From Pseudogemmobacter faecipullorum (lineage in GTDB: Bacteria > Pseudomonadota > Alphaproteobacteria > Rhodobacterales > Rhodobacteraceae), in the NCBI RefSeq assembly GCF_020539525.1, contig NZ_JACDXX010000010.1, positions 121,135-185,134 of the forward strand: a stretch of DNA of 64,000 nucleotides, given 5' to 3'. Each line of letters begins with the position of its first letter. Position 1 is the first letter of the stretch. Shown here piece after piece: positions 52,932 through 62,317 of this stretch. A program made the translations under genes and the position numbers. The notes beneath the pieces were generated by a model, which searched no databases, was not told the origin of the DNA, and worked only from the letters and a program-made list of their open reading frames with translations.

Positions 52932-53744
52932 ATGGTTATATCTGCCGCTAATGCCACGCCATCCCTCGCTGATATGGCGGAAGTGGCCCGCAGAATTGCT
53001 GTCGAAGCGGGGCTGAAGGGGCTGGAATGGTTCCGCAAACCCGTCGCTGTCGAAGTGAAAGGCGATCAGAGCCCGGTGACCGAAGCTGACCGGGCGGTCG
53101 AGACATTGCTGCGCGAAAGGCTTCGGGCGGCCTTTCCCGGACATGCGATTCTCGGCGAGGAATTCGGCATCGAAGGCGCCAGTGATGCGCCGGTCTGGGT
53201 AGTGGATCCGATTGACGGCACCCGCAGCTTTATCACCGGCTGGCCGATCTGGGGCACGCTGATGTCAATGGCGCTTGCGGGCCGCTCCAGCCTGGGTGTG
53301 CTGCATATGCCGGCGCTTGGTGAAAGCTGGGTCGCCCATGCCGGTGGTGACTGCCTGTTCTACGCGGCGGATGGCCAGGTCAGCACGGCGCGCACCAGCG
53401 GCTGTACCAGCCTCGCTGAGGCGCGGTTCTATACCACCTCGCCCGATTATTTTAATGCCGGCGAACAGGCCGGATATGAAGCGATCCGCAGCGCCACCAG
53501 CGTGCAGCGCTTCGGCGGCGATTGCTATGCCTATGGGATGCTGGCCTCCGGCCATGTCGATCTGGTCGTCGAAAGCCGGCTGCAGCCCTATGACTTTCTG
53601 GCGCTGGTGCCGGTGATCGAACAGGCGGGCGGCGTGATCAGCGACTGGCAGGGCCGCCCGCTGGAGATCGGATCCGGCGAGCAGGTCATAGCCGCCGCCA
53701 CGCCTGCTCTGCACCGGGAGGCGCTGGCGCTGATTGCGGGCTGA
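52932..53744 (+). CDS. Inositol-monophosphatase-family phosphatase (HisN-like)
   Basis: A 270-residue cytoplasmic phosphatase. Metal-binding motifs are GEEFGIEG, WVVDPIDGTRSFITGWPIWGT (shown in part: VVDPIDGTRSF) and YDFLALVPVIEQAGG. The FITGWPIWGTLMSMA wording is closer to the HisN group (histidinol-phosphate or related phosphates) than to inositol-phosphatase proper. It is divergent from the ABC operon and followed ten bases later by a DeoR regulator. A role in removing phosphate from the imported ligand is possible. Start at 52932 follows GGAG. Confidence 0.9.
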   Translation: MVISAANATPSLADMAEVARRIAVEAGLKGLEWFRKPVAVEVKGDQSPVTEADRAVETLLRERLRAAFPGHAILGEEFGIEGASDAPVWVVDPIDGTRSFITGWPIWGTLMSMALAGRSSLGVLHMPALGESWVAHAGGDCLFYAADGQVSTARTSGCTSLAEARFYTTSPDYFNAGEQAGYEAIRSATSVQRFGGDCYAYGMLASGHVDLVVESRLQPYDFLALVPVIEQAGGVISDWQGRPLEIGSGEQVIAAATPALHREALALIAG

Positions 53745-53753
53745 GGGCTGATC

Positions 53754-54527
53754 ATGTGGCAGGCAGAACGACATCAGCGGATCCGCGCACTTCTGGGCAC
53801 CTTTGGCCAGGTCGGCGTGGATCGTATCGTCACCGAGCTTGGTGTCTCGCGTGAGACGGTGCGGCGTGATCTGAAAGAACTGGAAGAGGCCGGTGTCCTG
53901 CGCCGCATTCACGGCGGCATCGTGCCGGTTCAGGCCGAGGGCGAGGCCCCCTACCCTGAGCGCGCCGGACTGCATCTGCGCGAAAAGCGGGCCATAGCCG
54001 AGGCCTGCCTGCGCTTCATCAGCCCGGGGCAGACGCTCATCATTGACGCGGGCAGCACCACCGCCTGCCTGTCAGAGCAGCTGGCCGGGCTCAGCGGGCT
54101 GCTGGTTTTCACCAATTCCGTCGAGGTTGCCGCCAATCTGGGCACGGATGCATCGCGGGCCCGGCAGAACCGGGTTATTCTGCTCGGCGGCGATTTTATC
54201 AGCGCGCCCCCCTCGACCCAGGGAATGACGACCCTGGCCGCTATTGCCTCGATCCGGGCCGATCTGGCTTTCTCTTCGCCCTATGGGCTGAGCGCGGCCG
54301 ATGGTGCCACCAGTATGGTGCTGGAGGAGGCCGAGGTCGCAAGGGCCATCTATGCCAGCGCCGCCCGCAGGATCCTGCTGGCGGACGGCTCGAAACTCGG
54401 CCGCCGGGGGCGCATCTGCTATGCCACAGCGGATGAGCCGGATCATATCGTGATGGATGCCGCCGCCGCGCAGAGCCTGCATTTCACCGATCTGCGCAAA
54501 CTGGCCGGAACGCGGTTGATCTGCTGA
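53754..54527 (+). CDS. DeoR-family transcriptional regulator
   Basis: A 257-residue protein. The N-terminal HTH (ERHQRIRALLGTFGQV, VSRETVRRDLKELEEAGVLRRIHGG) is classic DeoR. The C-terminal DeoRC domain has IIDAGSTTACLSEQL and ILLADGSKLG. Such regulators sense sugar phosphates. It follows the phosphatase gene and is likely to regulate the phosphatase and the divergent ABC importer. Confidence 0.94.
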   Translation: MWQAERHQRIRALLGTFGQVGVDRIVTELGVSRETVRRDLKELEEAGVLRRIHGGIVPVQAEGEAPYPERAGLHLREKRAIAEACLRFISPGQTLIIDAGSTTACLSEQLAGLSGLLVFTNSVEVAANLGTDASRARQNRVILLGGDFISAPPSTQGMTTLAAIASIRADLAFSSPYGLSAADGATSMVLEEAEVARAIYASAARRILLADGSKLGRRGRICYATADEPDHIVMDAAAAQSLHFTDLRKLAGTRLIC

Positions 54528-54955
54528 TCCGCTCGGCAGTAATGCGTCAAACGATGCGGTACTGCCGGTTTGCAGCCAAAATTTCCAGGGAAAACAAGCC
54601 TGTTGCACAGATCCGGCGCGGCTGGTCTGGCTGGCCGCCGCCGGGATTCTTTCAGAAAGACCGCTCCTGCCCCTGAGCGCCGCGATCCGGGCCGTCTCGC
54701 GACCAGGTCACAGCATGCGCGGGCCAGGAGGATTCATCCCATGGTTGTGGCAGGCGCAGTGCATCACGGAAGGAAACCTGGCTCGCCTGCTTGCGATTTC
54801 ATCATAATATACTGAATTTAATATAAAATTTAGAAATACGGGGGAGCAGAACAAAGCCAGGCGGGGTGCGCTCAAAATCGTAGACAGATTAAATATACTA
54901 TGCGTATAGTTCTTACAGTCACAATAAAAACGACCTCTCTCAACAGGGAAATCCA
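54528..54955. other. Non-coding region with a promoter-like patch and palindrome
   Basis: About 430 bases with no supported gene. The right half is A/T-rich. A -10-like TATACT (54894-54899) lies about 60 bases before the next start codon and is overlapped by the inverted repeat ACTAT-GCGT-ATAGT (54897-54910). A repressor binding there would block the promoter; the GntR protein encoded at the end of the cluster is a candidate. No clear -35 was found. Confidence 0.45.
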
Positions 54956-56161
54956 ATGCTCAATCGCCGTTCTTTCCTGGCCAGCACCGCTGGCACGGGC
55001 GCATTTCTTGCAACCCCTGCTCTGCTGCGTCCGGCCTTTGCCGCTGACCTGCTGAAGGTGGGTATTCCGGTGCCGATTTCGGGTGGCAATGCCGCCAATG
55101 GCAAATATGCCTCGATGGGGGCGATCCTTGCTGCTGAGGAGGCCGCGGCAAAATATGGCCGCCCGGTGCAGACCTTCGATCTCGATACCGAAGGCAAGCC
55201 CGCCACTGCCGTGCGCAAGGTGCAGGATGCGATCGAGCGCGATCAGATCAGGCTGTTTGCCGGAGGCATCCTGTCCTCGGAATCGCTGGCGATGGGCAAG
55301 GAATGCGAAAAGGGCGGGGCGAACTTCATCACCACCGCCGGGGCGGATGAAATCACCGGATCCGATTGCAACAAAGCCACTTTCCGCTGGTCGGTGCCGA
55401 CCTTTGGCGCGGTCAATCAGTCGATCCGGCCGATCATCGAGGCGCTGCCCGATGCCAAACGCTGGTATACGATCACCCCGCAATATGTCTTTGGCGAAGG
55501 GCTGCTGAAGGCCACGCAGGACGTACTGACCGAAAAAGGGCTGGAGCTGGTCGGCAACAGCTATCACGCGCTGACCGAAAAGGAATTCTCGGGTTATCTG
55601 ACCAATGCGATGGCCGAACGCCCGGATGTGCTGCTGATCCTGAATTTTGGCGCACAATGCGCCGATACGCTGCGCCAGGCCGTCTCTTTCGGCATGAAGG
55701 AACGCATGACCATCGTCGTCGCCTGGGCCTCGGGGCTGGAACAGTTCGAGGCGCTGGGGGCCGATCTGTGCGAAGGGATCTATTTCGGCGCGCAATACTG
55801 GCACACTGTCGATGCCGGGCTGAACCCCGGGCTGGTCAAAATGACCCAGGCGAAATTCGGCATCAATCCGAACTATTCGCTGGCCGGATCCTATATCTGC
55901 ACCAAGCTGATGATCGATGCGGCCCAGGCGGCCGGGTCGGATGACCCCGAGGCGGTGCGGGCTGCGCTGCAGGGGCTGAGCTATCAGGGCCTGACCGGCG
56001 AGGAAAGCGTGCGCGCCGAAGACCATCAGGTGCTGAAGAACTACTATCTTCTGAAGGCACGCGCCAAAGCCGATATGGCTGACAAGGATGACTTCGCGGA
56101 GATCATCTCTTCCGGGCAAAGCTTCCTCAGCCCCGAGGCGGCAGGCTGCAAACTCGGCTGA
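54956..56161 (+). CDS. Tat-exported periplasmic binding protein, LIV-type ABC importer
   Basis: A 401-residue protein with an NRRSFLAST Tat-like signal, cleaved near AFA-ADL. KVGIPVPISGGNAANGKYASMG begins the mature LIV-type domain. The ENAEK-type features of leucine binders are replaced, and VRKVQDAIERDQIRLFAGG and GADEITGSDCNKATFRWS follow. It heads the second liv cluster, with hydrolase genes downstream. Ligand may be an amide, carbamoyl compound or peptide derivative. Confidence 0.9.
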   Translation: MLNRRSFLASTAGTGAFLATPALLRPAFAADLLKVGIPVPISGGNAANGKYASMGAILAAEEAAAKYGRPVQTFDLDTEGKPATAVRKVQDAIERDQIRLFAGGILSSESLAMGKECEKGGANFITTAGADEITGSDCNKATFRWSVPTFGAVNQSIRPIIEALPDAKRWYTITPQYVFGEGLLKATQDVLTEKGLELVGNSYHALTEKEFSGYLTNAMAERPDVLLILNFGAQCADTLRQAVSFGMKERMTIVVAWASGLEQFEALGADLCEGIYFGAQYWHTVDAGLNPGLVKMTQAKFGINPNYSLAGSYICTKLMIDAAQAAGSDDPEAVRAALQGLSYQGLTGEESVRAEDHQVLKNYYLLKARAKADMADKDDFAEIISSGQSFLSPEAAGCKLG

Positions 56162-56167
56162 TCCGGC

Positions 56168-56197
56168 GGCGGGCGGGCCCTGACCGGGCCGCCCGCC
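56168..56197 (+). other. Stem-loop after the second LIV binding-protein gene
   Basis: GGCGGGCGG (56168-56176) pairs with CCGCCCGCC (56189-56197), and the inner bases GGGCCC/GGGCC can extend it with a bulge. It begins six bases after the binding-protein stop and ends 26 bases before livH. Confidence 0.6.
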
Positions 56198-56222
56198 TCT
56201 CACTGCCTACAGGAGATCCTCG

Positions 56223-57077
56223 GTGACCTATCTATTCCAGATGCTGAACGGCATCGGGCTTGGCATGCTTTACTTTCTGCTTGCCGTCGGCCTGACCATC
56301 ATTTTCGGACTGCTGCAGTTCGTGAACTTCGCCCATGGCGCATTCTATCTGCTGGGGGCCTATCTGACCTATGATTTCGTCGAACGCGGCATGAATTTCT
56401 GGCTGGCGATGGCGCTGGCGGCCGTGATCGTCGCCATCGTGGCCGGTGCGGTCGAGGCGATCCTGCTCAGGCGGATCTATAAGCTGCCCCATACGTTCCA
56501 TATCCTTGTGACGGTGGGGATCGCGCTGTTCATCCAGGAGATGGTCATTATCCTCTGGGGGCCGCTGGGCGGCAGCGTCGCCGCACCCGAGGGGCTGAAC
56601 GGCGTGATCATCGCCGGGGATTTCATCTATCCGAAATACCGGCTGTTCATGATTGCCTTTACCGCCGTGCTGGCGATCGCGCTCTACTGGGCGCTGGAGC
56701 GGACGCGGCTGGGGGCCATCGTGCGCGCCGGATCGGAATCTGCGGAAAATATGGGCCTGCTGGGCTATAACACCCTGCGCATCAATACGCTGGTCTTTGC
56801 CGCCGGGGCCGGTCTGGCCGGTCTGGCCGGGGCGCTGGTGGCGCCGATCCGCGGGGTTGAGCCCTTCATGGGCATCGAGGCGCTGTCGATTGCCTTTGTC
56901 GTCGTGGTGATCGGCGGCATGGGCTCGTATCTCGGCGCGCTGGTCGCCGGCATCCTGGTCGGGGTCGTGCAATCGCTGATGGCGACGATCTGGCCCGAGG
57001 GCGCCAGGCTGATGATCTATCTGGGCATGGCGGCGGTGATCGTTCTGCTGCCCCGTGGCCTGTTCGGGAGGGCATGA
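56223..57077 (+). CDS. LIV-type ABC permease, LivH-like
   Basis: A 284-residue inner-membrane protein. LAVGLTIIFGLLQFVNFAHGAFYLLGAY (shown in part) is the LivH hallmark, and VVVVIGGMGSYLGALVAGILVG closes the core. It starts with GTG after an AGGAGA site. Overlaps livM by ATGA. Confidence 0.93.
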   Translation: MTYLFQMLNGIGLGMLYFLLAVGLTIIFGLLQFVNFAHGAFYLLGAYLTYDFVERGMNFWLAMALAAVIVAIVAGAVEAILLRRIYKLPHTFHILVTVGIALFIQEMVIILWGPLGGSVAAPEGLNGVIIAGDFIYPKYRLFMIAFTAVLAIALYWALERTRLGAIVRAGSESAENMGLLGYNTLRINTLVFAAGAGLAGLAGALVAPIRGVEPFMGIEALSIAFVVVVIGGMGSYLGALVAGILVGVVQSLMATIWPEGARLMIYLGMAAVIVLLPRGLFGRA

Positions 57078-58030
57078 GAATGCTGTTGATCAACCGTCCT
57101 TTCGTGCAGTTCGGTCTGGCGCTGGCCACCGTGCTGGCCCTGCCGCTTTTCCTTGGCTCGGGCATCCTGGCCTCCGAGATCCTGATCTACGCGCTGATCG
57201 CGGCGGCCTGTAATCTTTTGCTGGGATACACCGGCCTTCTGTCCTTCGGGCAGGGCATCTTCTTTGGCGTCGGCAGCTATGTGGCGGGCATTTTCCTGAC
57301 CCGCTATGGCCTGCCGGTCTGGATGGTGCTGGTCATGGCCACCCTGCTCGGAGCGGCAATTGCCACCCTGGTCGGCTGGCTGTCGATCCGGCGTCAGGGG
57401 GTCTATTTCGTCATGCTGACCCTGGCCTTCTCGCAGCTTTTCTATTTTCTTGCCTATACATTCGCCGATATTACCGGCGGCGATAACGGGCTGATGGATG
57501 TGCCGCGCCCGGTGGTCTTCGGCATGGCGCTGAATTCGGCCTGGAGCTTTTACACCTATACCGCCGTGTCGTTTCTGGCGCTGTTCGCGCTGATGCTGCG
57601 GGCGACGCAATCCACCTTTGGCCGCACCCTGATCGCGGTACGCGACAATGAGGAACGCGCGGCCGCCATCGGCTTCCCGGTCAAGGCCTTCAAGACCGCC
57701 GCCTTTGCCATCTCCGGCGCGGTCACCGCCTATGCTGGTGCGCTGAAAGCTATGCTGATCGGCGTGGCCCCGCTGGCCAATATCGAACATCACACTTCGG
57801 AAATGATCCTGATCATGACGATCATTGGCGGATCGACCAGCCTTTTCGCCTCGGTGCTGGGGGCTTCGGCCTATCTGCTGCTGGCCGACTGGTTGTCGCA
57901 GATCTGGCCGCGCTGGCTGCTGCTGCTGGGGCTGGCCCTGGTTGTGGTGGCACTGTTCCTGCAGAAGGGGCTCTGGGGGCTGGTGGAAAAGCTCTGGATC
58001 CGGGCCAGTGGCGCAAAGAAGGAGGGCTGA
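57074..58030 (+). CDS. LIV-type ABC permease, LivM-like
   Basis: A 318-residue inner-membrane protein with about nine hydrophobic segments, NLLLGYTGLLSFGQGIFFGVGSY and LIAVRDNEERAAAIGFPV as the usual LivM motifs. Follows livH with an ATGA overlap and precedes livG by three bases. Confidence 0.93.
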   Translation: MRMLLINRPFVQFGLALATVLALPLFLGSGILASEILIYALIAAACNLLLGYTGLLSFGQGIFFGVGSYVAGIFLTRYGLPVWMVLVMATLLGAAIATLVGWLSIRRQGVYFVMLTLAFSQLFYFLAYTFADITGGDNGLMDVPRPVVFGMALNSAWSFYTYTAVSFLALFALMLRATQSTFGRTLIAVRDNEERAAAIGFPVKAFKTAAFAISGAVTAYAGALKAMLIGVAPLANIEHHTSEMILIMTIIGGSTSLFASVLGASAYLLLADWLSQIWPRWLLLLGLALVVVALFLQKGLWGLVEKLWIRASGAKKEG

Positions 58031-58033
58031 GCC

Positions 58034-58807
58034 ATGACCACAACCGATTTTGCCCTGTCGACCCAGGGGCTTGGTGTCACCTATGGCAAGTTCGTCGCGC
58101 TGGCGGATATGGATCTGAACATCCGCCGCAACACGGTGCATTCGATCATCGGGCCGAATGGCGCCGGCAAGACCACAATGTTCCATGCCCTGACCGGGCG
58201 GGTGATGCCCTCATCGGGCAGCATCACGCTCAACGGCAAGGATATCACCCATATCCGCGATGATGAGCGGGTGCGCCATGGCATCGCGCGCTCATTTCAG
58301 GTGACCAGCCTGTTCCCCACCCTGCCGGTGGCGGAAAACCTGCGCCTTGCCGCACAGGGCAAGACGCCCTGGCAGGCGCTGGCCCCCTGGCGCAGTGCCG
58401 AAAGCAACCGCGCCGCGCTGAACACCGCTGCAGAGGTGATGGAACGGCTGCGGCTGACCGGGGTGGCACACCGCCCTGCCGGCGAACTCAGCCATGGCCA
58501 GCAGCGCCGGCTTGAGGTCGGCATGGCCATGGCCTCACATCCTTCGGTGATCCTGATGGACGAACCCACCTCCGGCATGGGCGTCGAGGATATCGAGGAG
58601 ATGAAAGCGCTGATCCGCGATCTTGGCCAGGATCATACCGTGCTCTTCATCGAGCATAATATGGGGATCGTGATGAATATATCCGACACGATCACCGTGA
58701 TGCGGCTCGGGCGTAAACTGGTTGAGGGCACGCCCGCCACAGTGCGCGCCGACCCCGAGGTGCAGCGTGCCTATCTGGGCAATATGATCACCGGAGACAT
58801 CGCATGA
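58034..58807 (+). CDS. LIV-type ABC ATP-binding protein, LivG-like
   Basis: A 257-residue ATPase. Walker A GPNGAGKT, HALTGRVMPSSGSI, GIARSFQVTSLFPTL and signature LSHGQQRRLEVG, with VILMDEPTSGMGVED as Walker B. Overlaps livF by ATGA. Confidence 0.93.
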   Translation: MTTTDFALSTQGLGVTYGKFVALADMDLNIRRNTVHSIIGPNGAGKTTMFHALTGRVMPSSGSITLNGKDITHIRDDERVRHGIARSFQVTSLFPTLPVAENLRLAAQGKTPWQALAPWRSAESNRAALNTAAEVMERLRLTGVAHRPAGELSHGQQRRLEVGMAMASHPSVILMDEPTSGMGVEDIEEMKALIRDLGQDHTVLFIEHNMGIVMNISDTITVMRLGRKLVEGTPATVRADPEVQRAYLGNMITGDIA

Positions 58808-59508
58808 CCGTGCTTCTTGAGGTGGAAAATCTCCACAGCTTTTATGGCAAAAGCCATATTCTGCAGGGTGTTTCTCTGACGGTGAATGAGGGCGAGGTGG
58901 TCACTCTGCTCGGCCGCAACGGCGCCGGAAAATCGACCACGCTGAAAAGCATCGCGGGCGCGGTCACCCCGGGGCAGGGGCGGGTTTCCCTGGCCGGGCG
59001 CGATCTGGCCGGCCAGCCTGCCTTTCGCATCGCCAAGGCCGGTGTCTGCCTCGTGCCCGAGGATCGCGGTATCTTTTCGCTGCTGACGGTCGAGGAAAAC
59101 CTGCGGATCGCCTGTCGTAAGGGCTCGGCCTGGTCGATCGCCGATATCTACGCGATCTTCCCCCGGCTCGAGGAGCGCAAGCGCAATGGCGGTGGTCAGC
59201 TTTCGGGCGGTGAGCAGCAGATGCTGTCGATTGCCCGCGCGCTGCTGACCGGGCCACGCCTGCTGATGCTTGATGAACCGGTCGAGGGCCTGGCCCCGGT
59301 GATCGTGGATGAGATCGTCACCCAGATCCGCAAAGTCGCGGCGGCGGGGGTATCGATCCTGCTGGTCGAGCAGAATCTCGCGGTCTGCACCGCCCTGGCG
59401 CATCGCCATAATATCATCGAACTGGGGCGGATCGCCTATCATGCCAGCGGGCCGGATTTCATCCGCGATAGCGATGCGCGTGACCGCTACCTTGGCGTAA
59501 AGGCCTGA
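58804..59508 (+). CDS. LIV-type ABC ATP-binding protein, LivF-like
   Basis: A 234-residue ATPase. Walker A GRNGAGKS, VCLVPEDRGIFSLLTVEENL, signature LSGGEQQ, and Walker B LLMLDEPVEGLAPV. Last transport gene of the cluster; six bases separate it from the amidohydrolase gene. Confidence 0.94.
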   Translation: MTVLLEVENLHSFYGKSHILQGVSLTVNEGEVVTLLGRNGAGKSTTLKSIAGAVTPGQGRVSLAGRDLAGQPAFRIAKAGVCLVPEDRGIFSLLTVEENLRIACRKGSAWSIADIYAIFPRLEERKRNGGGQLSGGEQQMLSIARALLTGPRLLMLDEPVEGLAPVIVDEIVTQIRKVAAAGVSILLVEQNLAVCTALAHRHNIIELGRIAYHASGPDFIRDSDARDRYLGVKA

Positions 59509-59514
59509 AACGAC

Positions 59515-60771
59515 ATGTCTAACCTGACAATTAACGCTGAGCGGCTGTGGGACAGCCTGATGGAAACCGCCGAGATCGGTGGCACCGGGGATGGGGGCAT
59601 TGCCCGGCTGACCCTTGGCGCCGATGATGCGAGGATCCGGGCATGGCTGATGACGCAGACCACGGCCCTTGGCATGGAGATGGTGGTGGATGAGGTGGGC
59701 AATATGTTCGCCACTTTGCCCGGCCGCAATCCCGATCTGCCGCCGATCGCCATGGGCAGCCATCTCGACACGCAGCCGACGGGCGGCAAATTTGATGGCG
59801 TCCTGGGTGTGCTGGGCGGGCTGGAGGTGCTGCGGACGCTGCGCGATGCCGGTCTGGTGACCGAGGCACCGCTGATGCTGGTGAACTGGACCAATGAGGA
59901 AGGCTCGCGCTTTTCACCGGCCATGCTGGGGTCGGGGGTCTGGGCCGGGGTCTATTCGCGCTCCGAGGCCGATGCCCGCTGCGATGCGGGCGGTGAAAGC
60001 TTTGGCGCGGCGCTCGATGCCATTGGCTGGCGCGGTGCGGCCAAAGCCGGATCGCAGCGCTTTGCCGCGATGTTTGAGCTGCATATCGAACAGGGCCCGG
60101 TCTTAGAGGCCGGGGCGGTCGAAATCGGTGTCGTCACCGGGGTGCAGGGCCTGCGCTGGTTCGAGGCCCGGCTGACGGGCCGCGCCGCCCATACCGGATC
60201 GACGCCGATGCCGATGCGCCGCAATGCGCTGCTGGGCGCGGCGCAGGTCATTGCGGCGGTGGATGCGATCGGGCTGGCCCATGCGCCCCATGCGGTGGCG
60301 ACGGTCGGTTTCCTTGAGGTTTCGCCCAATTCCAACAATGTCATCCCCGGCCAGGTGGATTTCACCGTGGATCTGCGCCACCCAGAAGATGCGGTGCTGG
60401 AACAGATGGAAACCGCCTTGCGGGCAGCCTTTGAGCTTGCCGCCGGGAGTATCGGGCTCGAAGGCCGTCTGACACGTATTTCCAAAGTGGATGCAGTGCA
60501 TTTCGATGCCGATTGCCTGGCCTCGGTGCGGCTGGGGGTGGAGCGCGCGGGGCTGAGCGCATGCGACATCATCTCGGGCGCCGGCCATGATGCGGTGCAT
60601 ACCGCCGCTGTCGCGCCGACGGTGATGATCTTCGTGCCCTCAGCGGGCGGGCTCAGCCATAATCCGGCGGAATCTACCAGCCCGGCCGAATGCGCCGCCG
60701 GTACCCAGGTCCTGCTGAACGCGGTGCTGGCGCATGATCAGCTGCTGGCCGAACGCCGCCGCAGCGCCTGA
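59515..60771 (+). CDS. M20-family zinc amidohydrolase (N-carbamoyl-L-amino-acid hydrolase/allantoate amidohydrolase type)
   Basis: A 418-residue enzyme. Zinc-binding and catalytic residues are visible in MGSHLDTQPTGGKFDGVLGV, NWTNEEGSRFSPAM, LHIEQGPVLE and GAGHDAVHT. This is the carbamoylase/ureidopropionase/allantoate amidohydrolase branch of M20. It removes a carbamoyl or similar group from the nitrogen of an amino-acid-like substrate. It lies directly after the LIV ABC genes, so it probably acts on the imported compound. Substrate unknown. Confidence 0.92.
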   Translation: MSNLTINAERLWDSLMETAEIGGTGDGGIARLTLGADDARIRAWLMTQTTALGMEMVVDEVGNMFATLPGRNPDLPPIAMGSHLDTQPTGGKFDGVLGVLGGLEVLRTLRDAGLVTEAPLMLVNWTNEEGSRFSPAMLGSGVWAGVYSRSEADARCDAGGESFGAALDAIGWRGAAKAGSQRFAAMFELHIEQGPVLEAGAVEIGVVTGVQGLRWFEARLTGRAAHTGSTPMPMRRNALLGAAQVIAAVDAIGLAHAPHAVATVGFLEVSPNSNNVIPGQVDFTVDLRHPEDAVLEQMETALRAAFELAAGSIGLEGRLTRISKVDAVHFDADCLASVRLGVERAGLSACDIISGAGHDAVHTAAVAPTVMIFVPSAGGLSHNPAESTSPAECAAGTQVLLNAVLAHDQLLAERRRSA

Positions 60772-60780
60772 TCCCCTTTG

Positions 60781-60809
60781 CGCCTGCGGCCCTCCTGGCG
60801 CCGCAGGCG
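60781..60809 (+). other. Stem-loop between the amidohydrolase and M81 genes
   Basis: CGCCTGCGGC (60781-60790) pairs perfectly over ten bases with GCCGCAGGCG (60800-60809) around a 9-base loop. There is no T-run, so it is a possible processing or attenuation site rather than a clear terminator. Confidence 0.5.
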
Positions 60810-60832
60810 TCTGCCCTGGAAAAGACCTTAAA

Positions 60833-62314
60833 ATGCGTATTGTCATCGCCCGCCAGAATCACGAAACTAATACTTTCTCTCCGGTTCCGACCCCGCTTGC
60901 GGCCTTCCGCCCGCTTTACGGCACCGAGGCCCTCGCCGAAGCCCGTGGCATGAAAACCGCGCTGGGGGCGTTTTATGCCTGGGCCGAAAGCCTCGGGGCC
61001 GAAATATCCTGCCCGCTGATCGCCCATGCCTGGCCAAGCGCGCCGGTCGAGGATGACGCCTTCGAACATATGGCGGCGGTGATCCTTGCGGATATCGCCC
61101 GGGGCTGCGACATGGTGCTGCTGGATCTGCACGGCGCCATGGTCACCCGCAGCCATGATGATGGCGAAGGCGAGCTGCTGGCCCGGATCCGGGCGCTGGC
61201 ACCCGATGTACCGCTGGGGGTCGCGCTGGATCTGCATGGCAATATCACGCCGCGCATGGTGGAAAACTGCGATGTGATCGCAGGGTTCAAAACCTATCCC
61301 CATATCGACATGTATGAAACCGGCGAGCTGGTCTGCAGCATGATGGCAGCGATGCGTCAGGGCATGACGCCCCGGATGGCGCGGGTGCAGCCGCCGCTGC
61401 TCGGTCACACCTTGCCGATGAACACCACAGTGCCTGGGGCGATGGCCGATGTGATCGCCATGGCCCGGGCCGCCGAAACCCGCCCCGGCGTGCTGGCAGT
61501 CAGCATTTTCGGCGGTTTCCCGGCGGCTGATCTTTATGAGGCCGGGACCAGCGTTGTCGCGGTGACCACCCCCGAACTGGATCCCGGGGCGGTGGCGCAT
61601 GAGATTGCCTGCAGCATCTGGGAACGGCGGGGTGAATTTATCTACGATCAGCAGCCGCTTTCTCAGTCGATTCAGGCCGCAGCCGCAGCGGCAGAAAGGC
61701 CAGGCCGCGGCCCGGTGCTGATGCTGGACCATGGCGATAACTGCATGTCTGGCGGCACCTGCGAGAATATGGATGTGCTGGAAGCGGCGCTTGCCGCCGG
61801 GCTCAGCGGCATTGTCACCGGTCCGGTCGCCGATCCGGAAGCTGTCGGACAGGCCTTTGCCGCCGGTCTTGATGCGCAGGTCGAAATTGCCATCGGCAAC
61901 AAGATCCCCGCGCCTGGCTTTCCCGCGCCGCATCCGCCGCTGGTTCTGCGCGGGCGGGTGCTGGCCCTGGGCACGGGTCGCTATACCATCACCGGGCCGA
62001 TCTATACCGGAATGATCTGCGACATGGGCCGCTCTGCGGTGATCGACACCGGCGCGGCACGGGTGCTGATCTCGTCGCAGACGCATGAACCATGGGATGA
62101 GGCGGTGTTCACCTCGCTCGGGATCGACCCGCGGGAGTGCCGATATCTCCTGCTCAAGTCGCGTATGTATTGCCGCCCGGTCTTTGAACCACTAGCCAGA
62201 GAGGTGGTGGAATGCGCCGGGGGTGGGGTGACCGGCTCAGATTACAGCCTGTTCCCCTATCACAAATTACGCCGGCCGATCTGCCCTTTGGATGCGGATG
62301 CTGAATGGGAGTAG
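60833..62314 (+). CDS. M81-family metallopeptidase-like protein (MlrC-like)
   Basis: A 493-residue protein. RQNHETNTFSP at the start, LLDLHGAMVT and ALDLHGNIT in the middle and DHGDNCMSGGT (metal-binding) are the motifs of the MlrC family (DUF1485/M81). MlrC of Sphingomonas cleaves linearised microcystin; most homologues sit in other contexts such as amino-acid or amide catabolism. It is close behind the amidohydrolase gene, so both probably act on one substrate. The ATG at 60833 fits family length; the frame is open upstream with unlikely sequence. Confidence 0.9.
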   Translation: MRIVIARQNHETNTFSPVPTPLAAFRPLYGTEALAEARGMKTALGAFYAWAESLGAEISCPLIAHAWPSAPVEDDAFEHMAAVILADIARGCDMVLLDLHGAMVTRSHDDGEGELLARIRALAPDVPLGVALDLHGNITPRMVENCDVIAGFKTYPHIDMYETGELVCSMMAAMRQGMTPRMARVQPPLLGHTLPMNTTVPGAMADVIAMARAAETRPGVLAVSIFGGFPAADLYEAGTSVVAVTTPELDPGAVAHEIACSIWERRGEFIYDQQPLSQSIQAAAAAAERPGRGPVLMLDHGDNCMSGGTCENMDVLEAALAAGLSGIVTGPVADPEAVGQAFAAGLDAQVEIAIGNKIPAPGFPAPHPPLVLRGRVLALGTGRYTITGPIYTGMICDMGRSAVIDTGAARVLISSQTHEPWDEAVFTSLGIDPRECRYLLLKSRMYCRPVFEPLAREVVECAGGGVTGSDYSLFPYHKLRRPICPLDADAEWE

Positions 62315-62317
62315 TGC

